Shown here: one piece after another, positions 23,443 through 37,100 of the stretch
Layout: the number at the start of each line of letters is the position of its first letter
How positions within the stretch are numbered: position 1 is the first letter of the stretch
Source of the DNA: Atopsyche davidsoni
Taxonomy: Eukaryota > Arthropoda > Insecta > Trichoptera > Hydrobiosidae
DNA: 64,000 nucleotides
NCBI GenBank assembly: GCA_022113835.1
Contig: JAILWY010000009.1
Span: 16,964,001 to 17,028,000, forward strand
Reading direction: 5' to 3'
Program-made: the position numbers and the translations under genes
The notes under the pieces: model-generated
The model's input: the letters and a program-made list of their open reading frames with translations, nothing else
Databases searched by the model: none
What the model was told of the DNA's origin: nothing

Positions 23443-25181
23443 ATTAGGTAAATAGTTATATAAGTTTTTTTTTTATTATTAAAAATGGAAGCAATAATCA
23501 AATCTGTCTACCTCATGAATTATATTAATTTTTCATGCATGTATGAAATTCTGAAACTAAAGATATAAGTTTTTGCTGTGCAAAAATTATGCCGCCTAAT
23601 CATGTCCTCTTTTAATGAATGATCTTAATAATGAATAATGTATTTTCAATGTTATTTTTTATTCCTGATTAATTGAAAAAGGTGTATGAATCAACTAACA
23701 CTATTGAATAATTTTATTATACTTACCTAAAAATATACAAGGGGAATATACATTATACGAAATTCAGTAAACAATGGTTAGTTTTTTTAAATATTTATTT
23801 TTCCCTATACTCCACCAATACAATGCTCAACAAATTTAAATAATTTTCGTATGGCAAACATTTTTTGTCCAGCCGAACAGTCAGATTTTTAAGTAGATAC
23901 AAAATATACACGTGAATGTTATTATTAGACAAAGTATAACATTAATATAATATTTCACTAATTGAATTAATTACATTTCTTTGATATGGAATTCGCTGAG
24001 GACACGTCCTAAACACAAACCGAGGGCGATCTATTCGAGAACAAAAAAGTCATTCTGTATTGACCATTTGGAAAATAATTAAATTTTTTCGCTTTTCATC
24101 CAATAAGTACATAATAAAATTAATAATAAGCCTCTGTAGTGTTTGTAATCTTGAAAATTATAGTAATTTTTTTTAAAATCCTGATACAATTATATATACT
24201 GGCCCATTTAACTGTTTTGACAAGTAATACTATAAGATATAAACAAATGTGTATTTTTTAGGAAAAACTATTTTTATGTAATGTCAAATGGTCTAGAGAT
24301 AGCTGAAAATTTTCTTGCTGACTATTTTGAGGATCTAACCTAAATTAACGATGCTAGTATTATTGTTGTCATTGAATTTTAGTAAAACTGGTAATTTCTT
24401 ATACTGATGATAGTGGAACATACAACAGTAAACACAAACTGATAAAATTAAAATATTAAGAATATATATACACGCATAACTAAATACAATTAAATATTAT
24501 TCTTACATCATCAGTAAAAGCATGCAAGCTGTACTCATAATATATGCAAAATAAAATTAAAATATGAAAAGGTAATGTTTTATCAATATTTACAAAAGAT
24601 TTTTGTATATTTTTTACCATTTCATGGTTGAATATTATGAATACATATTTTTTAAAATACTTAAAATGATGTCATAATCTCTCATTTTCACAACATAATT
24701 TAACATTAAAAATAACAACAATCTGAATTGCACATGAATCAAAAAATAATCGTAATTTAGAATCTAATTTAGCAATAAATTAGTATTGGAGCTCTGACAA
24801 AGTATAATACAATACATGAAAAATGATATGCAACCAAAAATACCCTAAAATTATAATTGCCCATGTGTAAAGAAGTCTTAAAATTTCACTTGCGAAATCA
24901 TTATATTCTTCAATTCGCGTTTCTCACTTTACACTAGACCACACGCCTCGAGCTCTTGCACAACTTTTCAATATAGTTTTTGGAAGACTTAACTATTTTA
25001 AGATTTTCTATAAAAAAAAACCTGTTAGAACACAGTACTTATTCAATACCACTAGTCCACTAATCGACGATAAGGTTAATAAAATGTACAGGTGTTGTAA
25101 TGTTGAGGTATTGTCCATCTTCGGGTCCTCTCGATCACAAGTCAAGCACACACTAGTCACTGCGGAGACGCTGAACACCCA
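23443..25181. other. Convergent 3' flanks of XPA and HMG-CoA reductase
   Basis: This is 1.7 kb of AT-rich sequence holding both 3' untranslated regions. AATAAA occurs on the plus strand at 24113-24118. No frame or repeat family is recognised. Confidence 0.5.
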
Positions 25182-28100
25182 TCATGTGTGCGACAGGAAC
25201 ACTGTCGGGGGGGCTAGAGATATTCTTCGCTGCTCCTGCGCACCTGCGCTCACTGGACTCCTACTAGGTCCGATGGTTGCAGACGATCTACAAGAGACAT
25301 CTCTATTTAATAATAAAATAATCACACAAGCAATGCCAACAAATGCCTGAGTAAGGATGACTCTTAGCATCGTCCATTTTTTAATTTAAAAACGATTCTT
25401 AACTCTATTCAAATTTACCATGAAATGAAAATTTCATTAGTTTTAACTTTTAAAAATTATACTGGGATCAAAATCGATGTTTAGACTATTTGGGTATATA
25501 CAAACATAACAGGTGAGATAAAACTTACCTCACCCCAAACTGTCTAGGAAAATCAGGTAATGTAAGATGTTAGTCGTAATAGTTGTGTACCTGTTATGTC
25601 GCATGTGACTGCGTACAAGGTCGCTGTTGACGAGGGCGGCCATTAGGCTGAGCTCCCCTGCCAGGACAGTAGCGCAGATGATGCGGGCCAACTTCATGCT
25701 GTGCTGAGCTGGACACGTCGTGTGAGCTCCTCGCACCCCCAACATCTCAAGGCAGGCGCTCTGGCCGGGCAGAATCGTACCACCGCCTTAAAAAATAATT
25801 CCACATGAAATTATCAGTATTGATTAGCAACAACCAGTAAATAAACCAAACATAATATTTTATGTGTCTTGTAAATTTTCATACTTTCATAAATACACAT
25901 ATTAAAGTTAGTAAAACATACCGACTGTGCCAACTTCAAGGGATGGCATTGTGCAGGTCATATATAAATCTTCTCCTTCGTCTCCTACTGCTTCCATACT
26001 GGTGCTGCAATTACTGCTGGTAACATTCTGTGCGGGATCCTGACCGGTAGCAATGAAGATTGCCGTCACCATATTAGCAGCGTGTGCATTGTTACCACCT
26101 GGAAAATAAATCACATTCATGTAAACAATAAGAATATATTTATATGATACAGAAACATATAAGTATTAATACTAAATAATTTAATTTTTATTTTAAAATA
26201 TTCTTAGATGAGATCTATATTACAAGTGAATAATGTTAAAATAAATCATCATCCATCGTAACATCATTAATTCCTAAATATTTAGCCACCACAAGCTTGA
26301 GGCAAATATGCTGTCATCATATGAAAGTCCAACAGGTGAAGTATTATAAACAATTTAAATGCTTACCAACTGCCCCAGCCAAAGCTGACCCAGATAAATT
26401 CTTGAGTTTATTACAGCGTATTAATGTTTTGGCATCAGTTTTAAATATCTTTTTTAAAGTGTCTCCGAGAATCGTTGTTTCACAAACAACCCGTTTCCCA
26501 CGTCCCTTTATCCTATAATTAAAATGCAAAATGAATATACATAATGAATAAATCCATGAGAATCAATAGTGTTGAAAGTTTATTTTATTTACCAATTGAT
26601 CGCAGCCGGTTTCTTGTCGCAGCAGTAATTCCCAGAAAGACTTATAATATCCATATCGGCAAAATGGATTTGAATATATCTCAGGGCCATTTCTGCTCCT
26701 TTAGAGACCATGTTCATTCCCATAGCATCACCAGTCGTAGCGCGGAAACGAATGTAGAGCTGAGGGCCATCAATCGCAATATGAATCTCCTGAAGTCGAG
26801 CAAATCGACTCGTGGCATCAAAAGCTTCCTTAATCTTCTCAAAGTTCTCCCGGGTCTCGATCCACCTTCTCGCTTCACTGAAACAAAATAATAAATATTT
26901 ATTTTTAAAAAGGACAGCATAACTTTGTGTGTTTTATTTATTTAAAATATATAGATGAATTTTCACATTTTATGGTTTTTTAATTTAAATTATTGTCCTG
27001 TTATGTATTTTTGAGAAAAGACATCTGAAATAAGATTTGTGATATTTTTATAAAATTTTAAATAATTTTAAATAAATTTACTATGGCTTTATAAGTAAAT
27101 TTTCCATATTGATTGTATATGCAAATAAATATGAAGCTTACCAAGCTCTGACTACATTAGGGAAGCTGACAACGGGGGCTCTGGTCATGCCGACATCTTC
27201 TACAACAGAGGTGACTCCTCTTGCTCCGAGGGCTTTGGCTCCTCGGTTAGTCGATGCCACTAGAGCACCTTCCGTTGTCGCCATTGGCACCATGTAGGGA
27301 ACTCCATCCACCACCAGGGGACCAGCAAATCCAACAGGAATGCCGACATAACCAATAACATTCTCACAGCATGTATTCAAAACCTTAAATGAAAAAAATA
27401 TATTTATTTAAAAAAATATTAAAAACTTAAAATAAAATATTTATGCAAAAAAATTAAGAATAATAATTTTTAAAAGTGCAATATATAAAAAGGCAACTAA
27501 GTGATATTGCAATGCAGTCTGTGATATAAATATAATTAAGTCTGTAATATATAGCTCACGATTAATAAGGGTTATTAGATGTTTTCAAATATCTTAAAAA
27601 TATAAAAAAACAATGTGTTTGTATAATTTGAAAACAATAACTTTGATTATTCGTTTGATCTTTAAATTTATCAAATTTACCTTAGAGTAATCATAATGTA
27701 AGTAAGGAAGGCCCTCCAAAGCACTAGAGAATCCCCCCTTTTGTCCAATAATTTCTCTCCTAAGCTTGACACCTCTTAGAGGATCTCCCAAGACACCTTC
27801 CAGCTTGTACAAGGGAATATGACCCTTGTGAACCAGGAGGATAACTTCATCGTCAGACAGAGCATCAGCCCCGAGATGAGACTTATAAATACTCAGGCAC
27901 TCTGACTCGGATCGAGCAACGAGAGGTATACTATCCTCATAGCTTTTCTTCCTCTCGCTTGCAAAAAGTAGAGCTAATCCACTTTTGTCTTCATCGGTTT
28001 GAGTTTCTTTGTCTTCGGACTCGAAATCGGAGAAGTCAAACACCGGCTTCTTATTTTGCACTGGGCTGATTCTCATCTCGGCTAAGGTGGGCACGTGCTT

Positions 28101-31100
28101 CATGAATTGTTCAGGATGCGTCGATGACATGTTCTCGTCTTTTTCTCTATTATCTTCACTATCACTCAGTTCAAGGCGACTGGTGAGCTCTTCTCTATCT
28201 TCGAAAAATATGAATTTCGCAGCGAGTGCACAGACTAGAATCAATATCACTAAGTGCTCGACGCTCACTGTCAGCCACCTGGAAATAATGTTATCATTAA
28301 TAAAATGTAATACTTATTGCACTTTTTAAAGCTGTTTTTTTTTGATTTGGTAGAAATCTAACAACCCACGAAAGTGAGATATTTAATTGAACGATATATA
28401 TTTATGCAGTCGAATATAAGTTATAATATGTTTTATAAGTCAGGAATTTTACTCACTTCATATACGGATGCAGGATAGCCTCTTCCGTTCTATTGAGAGT
28501 CATACTATGCTGGTCCACAATAGATCCAACCGGCACTCCGTGATCTGAATCTCCTTTCAGTGACCAGCGGCTAAAGAAAATAAAAAACGCAACATGTTCA
28601 AATGAAACTCATATCATGACATCCACACAACATGATAAAACTCGTAAAACAACACAGTAGCTTCAAAGCCAAAGAGGGACTGCCACCAAGTTTGATTGAG
28701 CGAGCCGAGTATTTTCAAGTACGCATCCCCACTGTAAGTTTTAAAAATCATTGTTTGCCCTGGAACAATGCGCCTCATAGATATTCCAGTTAGATAGACA
28801 TTTCCTCGTCCTATTCATCCTCAAAAGAAGTCAAAGTGCCACTAAAAAAAATACACTTAAAAAATACGAGGGGAAATACTGACATACAGAGATTAACAAT
28901 GATCGTTATGAATGGAGTTAAAGGTTCGGTAAGTTTACAGGTAGAGGGCAAGACTTTTGTTCCGGACAAAAATAAGTATTGAGATAGATTCTCTGTATCA
29001 GAATCGAAGATATGTTTTAAAGTAATATTAGAAACTCGGCATGAAAATAAAAAATAATAAAATTGGCAGCTGTACGTCAGTGTGGTTTTTGTTTGTGTAA
29101 ATTATGAATGAAAATAATGAATGAGTCTTTAAATAAATAATTATAAATAAGTCCCTTGTGTTTTGTTCAAAAGCTCATAAGTGGTGTTTTGTTTGGGTAT
29201 AAATATATATTTCAGAGACAAAAATAAATTTTGCATTGATAGACCATTAGGTACAATAAATAGAAGTAAGGCTAAAGTATTCCCAAGGCCTGTATCACTT
29301 ATCTGTTACGAATTGAGCCCATTGAATCTTTTTTAGTCTATAAGAATTGTTTATTAAAATTTTATAGCTAAAATAGAGCCTTTGATAATTTTTTAAGGAA
29401 TGAGACGACAAATCTTCCCGACAGGCGAAGCTTTAAAGATTCAGTGAGAGATTTTAGTCAATTAGTCACAAATCAATTACTTTTAGTGGCATGAGTCAAT
29501 GGATTTATTTGATTTTTTATTTTTTAAGGTAAATAAAAAGTACTATCGTAGGTTTTACCTACAAATGTGTTATATTATTAAATAATGCTATCAACCGAAA
29601 TCCAGAATGCAGAACAGAAAAATAAACAAACAAAATTATAATTAATCAAAACAAGTTCAAGGCTTATTTGCTCGAAAATATAATCATCAAACAGACAGGA
29701 AGTAATAAATTATAACAAAAAAATGTATTTCTTAGTATCTATGCTTTCAAAGGTAGACTCTGAACATAGGTCAGGCTTACAGAATAATAAATGCTATCGT
29801 ATCTTTTCAATACGTTCATTGTTATTTATGGCAACAGTTTATGCAGTCTGTAGTTATTGTATGAGCGGTGAAGCGGTATATACAAATACTAAATTAAGTT
29901 TTTAGACGGATCCACAAAAGTATAATCATTTATATATTTTTAAGTGACAAAGGAAATGTTTACAATCAATTAACGGTTAAATTATAATTTCATCTGATTA
30001 AAAAAAATAATAATAAATTACTCTACTCGAATTCACAAACAGTGAGAAAATGTACTAAGAGGCGAAGAATACTGAGATTTTATCAAATGGATACTGAAAT
30101 ATCAATATTGGATGTTTGAATCCACGAGGCTTCAAATTTTCAGAACTGATATAAAAAATATCTGCTTCAAAGTAATGTATTTTGGAATAAGGATACGAAA
30201 TGGAAGCCAAACAAATTTAATGTATTTAGAAGATTTTTATTTACCTGTGGACATGAACTAATAGAAGGCCTGCAGACATAATGAGCTTCACCCTTTGGGT
30301 AACAGGATTCGGTTTCTGCTCCTCTTCAGCTGCATGAAGGGCTCTCAGAAAACCAGCTCCAGCTTTTTCACCAGTTCTTGATCCATTAGATAGCTGCAAT
30401 AGAAATATATGACATTGATATCAATATTTTTTTAAATATATATTAATAATATACTAAATTTAAGATTTCATTAATAGATGTCACTGCCATGAAAAATTAA
30501 ATTCATTAATTTTTTTCTTAAACTTGTCAACAAACTAAGTCATTTGAAGATATTATTATTAGATAAACTTAAATAAATAAAAATACACCGATTTGTGAAC
30601 AGCTGTAAACAGGGTTGTCACGAATTACACTAGCGTAAAACAACAATATAATTTGCAATATTTAATTACCAATACATATTTACAATAAACGGATGAGTAA
30701 AACGATATAAAAAACATAATAAAAATATAACATATTATAACACGAACAGTAAACAAATATATTGTTTTTTTTGGTTTTATAATAATAAATTTGTAATAAT
30801 CATTTGGGTCTTGTTTTCATCAAGTTTGTAATATTAAAAAAAGCTTTTATTTCTGTACAAATACTCAAATAATAAAACTTAAGTAATCTGATAAGTTAGA
30901 GGGTTAGACATTTGATCTTGAGCATATATTCAGTGACAGATTAAAATATCAGGAGATTGTCAGCATTTTTTTGATATGTTGCTCTTAACTTCATTTAAAT
31001 AGGCAATACGTTTGACAGAGAGTACTCGGTGGAATTCCGTTTTGATATTTTAAATGAAATACTTGAGTGATTGTTCCACGTGTTAATTTTTATTGATGAC

Positions 31101-34100
31101 CGGTTTCGCCAACCTTTCACGTTGGCATTATCAAACTGATAATGTTATAAACCTCAACCGTCATTGCTTCGGAGTGAAAGAGTGACCCATAGCAAAATGG
31201 TCGATAGGTTTGATGGGTGCTTACCTCGGAGACGAGCGAGAGGCAGGCGGGGTAGAGCGTCATGAAGATGACGTAGTTGACGAGCACGGACATGCAGGCG
31301 TACCAGGACAGCGCCACGAGGCGCGGCACGCCCGACAGCACGCCCACGCCCACCAGCAGCGCCTCCACCAGCGTGTCTAGGGTGCAGGGCGGGCCCAGCA
31401 GCTGCACTCCTCGCGCCACGCTCGCGCGCACCTCGCGCTGACTGCCAGCTGCCAGCGCCAGCCTCGCCAGAAGCGACGCCTTGGATACGTCGATCAGCAG
31501 CACGAACAGGAACAGCGCGTCTCTGCAACCAAGGAAACCGTCAAGCCATCGCTCCGAGTTCACCAGCCGCCGACCCCTGCCCGCAGGCCGAGGTCAGTAG
31601 CCGACGCCTCTTACTGAGGTTAAGAACGCCAACGGCGTGTAGAGGCAAGCAAAGGAAGTTGACGACTTCCTGTCAAAGACATACAGAAAAAGGAAAAGGA
31701 ACATCGCTTTCTTCCAATCCTCACTTACGCCTGCCCCATCTGCCTGAGAGACACAAGCCTCTCCAAAATAAAATCCCCCGCTAGGCACTCAATGCCCAGC
31801 TCCACAGAGACACCAACACCAAAACGGTCCGAGAGGTCATCATCGACCTCGCACACTCCTTCCAAATCTCCACCCACTTAGTTCCAAACCCCTCAATCAA
31901 CACGCCAAAACCCACCCCCCCCCCCTCCAAACACAACCCCACGGTGACACAAGTCACCCAATGATTTTGAAGGCGCTGAAAATCTTCCTGTTCCGCCAAT
32001 AAAGCCACATACACTACACTAGACTCTTCAGACACTTGGCCCTGTCCAATCTGATACGACGTAATCCAATAAAATACCCACAAAAAGTATATTAGTAAGT
32101 TTGGGCAGTCGTTGTTATTAGATGATACGAGGATCTCTTCGATGTCATCCTGAGTGGTGGTATTTATTCCAACGTAACCCAAGATCATATATTACCCGTA
32201 TATATTGGAATACATAGCAGTTAACGCTAAGCGTCATTAAAAACAGATAATTTAGAACAAATTACACTTTGAATATAATTATATTGTCTTTGTTCAAATA
32301 CACATTCTGTATATCATTGTATTATTAACACAACATTTCATCATATTATATAAAAGGACAGCATACGTGTTTCACGCAAAAAACATAAAAGAAGAAGTGT
32401 AAATATTTTTCATGTGATGAATTCAATGTTCTCCGAAAATAATAATTGAGTGTAATTAATTTGTGACTGATCCGAGTGTTTCGCAAATTATTCCGGAGAA
32501 ATTAGTGCGAACATCGCTAATGAGGAAACACAGAGGCAATGTTAATTGAAAGCAGGAAAGTGACGTCTTCGTGGAGGAAGAATGCAGTCCACCAGCTGCC
32601 CCAGACGGCGGGGCGGCGTCGCGGGGATTCCCAGAGCTCCCCGAGAGTCGCAGCCATTACTCATCCAGTCGACCCCAGCCAGTGCTTCCCAACCTCACGC
32701 ATTTTATTTTATTCAAAAAGTACACCCTTGACATTCCCCTCGGGGACCTGTGAGTGAGTAAGTGAGTTACCTGTATTCATTATTTATGTACTAGAAATGT
32801 AGCCCGTCACAGAATGACGTATTCGACGAACGATGCAATAGTATTTGAACATACGTTTGGCTGACAATAAGATGAATATTTGCTTTCATGTTGTACCATC
32901 AGTTGGATGAAGGTGCGAAGTTCTGTGATATATTTGGCCTTGAACTTTGAAGCAGAGTGGCCTTGATTCTGCCACTGGACCAGTTAATTTGGCTCCCACT
33001 GTTATTGTATGATCTTATTTTTCTTTTAAAATTTCCATTATAAATATTTTCTTGATTTGACATAATATCCTTTAAATATACTGGGAAAATAGGCCTTGCT
33101 GGTAGTTTCACTTTACCTTTGTGACAGCAATCGTTGAACTTTCCATCTGGTGGTTTTTCTGCTTGAAAATGTAAAGCATTGCAGAATCGAGGCATTTAAG
33201 AGGCATTTTTAGTTATTAATGATGTCATGAGTAACAACAAAATCCTATAATTCGTACATATTGCAACTAGCTAAAGCATATTTTATAGTTTTATTCAATT
33301 AGTTTATGAATGAAAATATTATCCTATCGTCTTGAAATGAAAACTTACAGAACTTACGTGCAAAAAATCAGCGTTGTATCTTTTAAGATATTCTATAGAG
33401 AGCCAAAATGAAACATACATATACACACAATGGATATTATTATAGTAGATTTATGCTTCATACCTGCATAAATATTTATTTTAGATCGTTTGATCAATAC
33501 TGTGAAATAGATCGAATATAAATAAATATTTTATAAAATGATTTTTATTATAGTAAATTATATCGTTGGTACATGAAAAGACGAGAAAAATCCTTGAAAA
33601 AATATTTTCTCCGACTTCTCCGACACTGGTGGTATTGGAGACCAAACCTCTACGGCTATCGCAATTTATTATTTTATATATGTAGTGACGAATTTTTCGT
33701 GAAACACCGTTTGAGAAACGCTCCCTAAAGTCATTCAAAGTATACGTGTGCCTATTCGCTTCAATTGAGTGCAAACACGATGACATCAGACCACGAATCT
33801 TCTTGGAAACACCGGGACTGCAGATATTGTAAATCTTGCTGAATACATATTGGGTGCAACTACAATAGATACAACTAAGGTACATGTCAAAGGTGCAGAT
33901 ACAACTTGGGATACAGAGCGTGATCAGTCGATAATACAAACGTTAAGGAATAATCGTGAAGGAAAAGAAATGAAATTCTTTCGCATGCACAAATGAAATT
34001 GATTCTTGGAGAAAGCACGGCTATGTATGGAGAAACACGTGTCAGCCCGTATTCAGTACAAAAAAATTCGAGCACAGTGAATTAATCGCAACTGCAATGC

Positions 34101-37100
34101 ACCAGAAGGGCAACGACTTGTAGTGCATGAGACTGCATGGGTTTTGGCAACGCTACTACATAATATTTTAAAATAAGGAGCCGACCGAAGGAGAAGAAGC
34201 GAGAGAGGACGCGTACTGCGACACGTCCTGACTATAAACATTCTGCACGAAGTAATAAAAATAAATGTAAGCATATACACGATGCTTCAAACCCCGTGGT
34301 ACCATTAAACTGCACCTTGAAAATCACGTTAAAAATTGTCATTACTTTAAGATCAAAAACAATAAAAATCATTTATGATTTTATCAAGAAAAAAAGCAAT
34401 ATTTGATATTTTAATATTTTCTTTGGACTAATGCAAAATGTTCGTAATCTCATTACACCTGTTGTCTGGATGTGGCGTGTTAAAAATTAAACAAGTTTTC
34501 GGGAATACCTAGAGCTGAGAGACACCGTGTATATGTGAACGCGTCCATTAATGAATGGACGTGAAATATAAATTTATCGTCCTAGGTAAGCAGAATTCAT
34601 AAAACTTATTTACAATTGGCGTCCTCTGGGATTTTCCGTCTATTATTGAAGTACTTGCAAATGTTCGTCACTGAACAAATAAAGCATACGAGCAGTGAAC
34701 GCCGATAATTCTAGAAGAAATATTTTTTTACCGCTAATTTTAAAATATTATTGAAATGATTTGGCAATAAAAGCAAGTGAAGAAAATGGCAGTTGAAATT
34801 TTCACCATGATACAAAAAGATCTTATCTACTAGTGTTTGGTCAGCAATTGATTTTAATCTTAAAACCTATACATATGTATAAAACATGTTTAAATAAAAA
34901 TTGTTTTGACATGCAGTTTATCGTTTTTTTCCTATTTTAGAGAAAATTTAAAAAAATTAGAATAAACATACTCGTTTACTCATATTAAAATCATTCAATC
35001 AGTCATTATTTTTTTCAATTGACTGAACAAAATATCAATTAAATCGTCTTCTACCTTAAATTATTTTAACAACCACCATAATCAAAAATTCATCTCCATT
35101 TTTTCATTCATCCTCACTGGTCCAGCAAGGCATGAGACTATCACTAAAACCCAACATCTTCGTGTAACAATTTTCTTTCATGACGGAGCTGGTCGTGACC
35201 TTCGATCTTGAGGAAAACCATTAAATGAAAGTTGCAATTATATTTCCAATTAAGTAATATTTAACTCTCGCTTCAAATTGAAATTTAAAATATAAATATC
35301 TATTATCAAAATATCTTCGTTGGATTAAATTGGCCAATCAAAAAACATATGCAATTTTTTTAATGGAAAAGCAATTACCATCGTGATGAATGTTTTCAGT
35401 GATTTCAACTTGAGAATGACTATTTCGTACTTAAATAAGAAATCTTGCGTTATTTTTTTTTTTACCACTCACAATAAATTATATTTGAGCAAAAAGCGTT
35501 ATTGATTTATTTTCATTCTTAAAATTCCTTAAAAATCAATCACACAATTTATTTAAACATTAGTTGTGATATGTAATATTGTTTGAATTAAAATCCTGAT
35601 GTCGATTTAATTGTATTTAAAAAATATATTTTTTTTTAAATACAATTAAAATCAACCATTCTCCATGTATAACGGAATCAGACGAATAATAACAGCAAAA
35701 TAAAAAGAAATGAACAATGTTTATGAAATATAATTTCCTCAATCGACATCGGAGAAAGGCTATTTCAATTAACCGATATGCTAATAGATTGCAAGTACCA
35801 TTAACAATTTAATTGATTGCAAAGTTTTGCATTTCAAATGAAGATTCTCACATACGGAAAACATTCAATAATTATTCTTCCTCTTAAGGCGAGCAATAAA
35901 AAGACGATACGTAATCGAGCTCGCCAAGTCGCCATGAAATTTCATGGCAAACAATGGCCACAGTAAGCCGTGTTTGCTTAGTGTATTAGCCCACTGGGCA
36001 CACAGATTATGCTGGTAAAAATATTGACCCGAATGGTATACGACCGTCTAACCTTAATCTTTCAGGTTGATGTAATGACGGTAATGTCGTAATATAATAT
36101 AACCATTCAAGTAGTTCCATTCGCTAACCAGACATTGGAAATAATTCGGTCAATTCGAGAGACGAGAGTGGCTAAGTATGATGGAAAGGTCTAGAACGAG
36201 TTTGATAGGAATATTTTAGCTACAGGAATATTTTCACCCTGTTGCTAGGCAACACATCTAGAGTCCTCCTTAAAAATCTGCTTGATGAAGTACTTGAAGT
36301 TTTTGATGGCTTCTTGGCTCAGTTAAAAAACCATGAAAATTCACCGCTGCCAGAGTTTGAATAGCGCTGTATTTCGATGCAATGCATAAGCAATTAACAC
36401 TATTTATTTATTACACTGATAAACATACTCTGACAAAAAGTGTTTGTTTGGTTTTTGTTATTCAAATCTGGCTTAGGTCAGTGCACGCATACATTATCCG
36501 CGATTACAATATTTGCACAAAAAATGTATTAAAAACTCACATCCGCAAAAAATCTGCGTTCCTTTTCTTGTTGGGATAGGTCCGGCGATGAATATGGACA
36601 GACTCATAAAAAGCCGAAAGGCTCGTTAATAGAACCATAATGACCTGAAATGCCAGACATGCGTGTGTCTTTTTGGCGTTAATTTATCTATATTTTATAC
36701 AGATTTTTTTATTCATTCAACAGACCGAACACAACAAAATTCAGGTAATTAATGAGAAGTCTACTAACCACCTTAACCTGTATAATTTAGATCCGCCAAA
36801 GTTTCCAGCACTTGCCAAAGTATAAGCTAATTCTTTAAAAAAAAAACATTAGAAAGAAAGTTATTCTCGAAGAGGATACCTTCTTTCAAATCCGTTAAGA
36901 ATTCTTATACAGTTAAAAAAACTTTTTCATTCATATTAAAAGGTTACTGAATTCTTGACCACTCGAAAATAGTTTTCAAAAATTTCGAAGCAATAAATTA
37001 CGATGGAAAAATAAATCAAGGATTAAAGCAGAGGCAATTTATTATTTATGAAATATGAAAAGTTGATTTGAAATTATCTGCGTGTTGGATTGCAAATACG

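Noticed and set aside
31154..31528. 124-codon minus-strand frame rich in Ala/Arg
   Set aside because: It is a shadow frame of the HMG-CoA reductase exon at 31225-31522.
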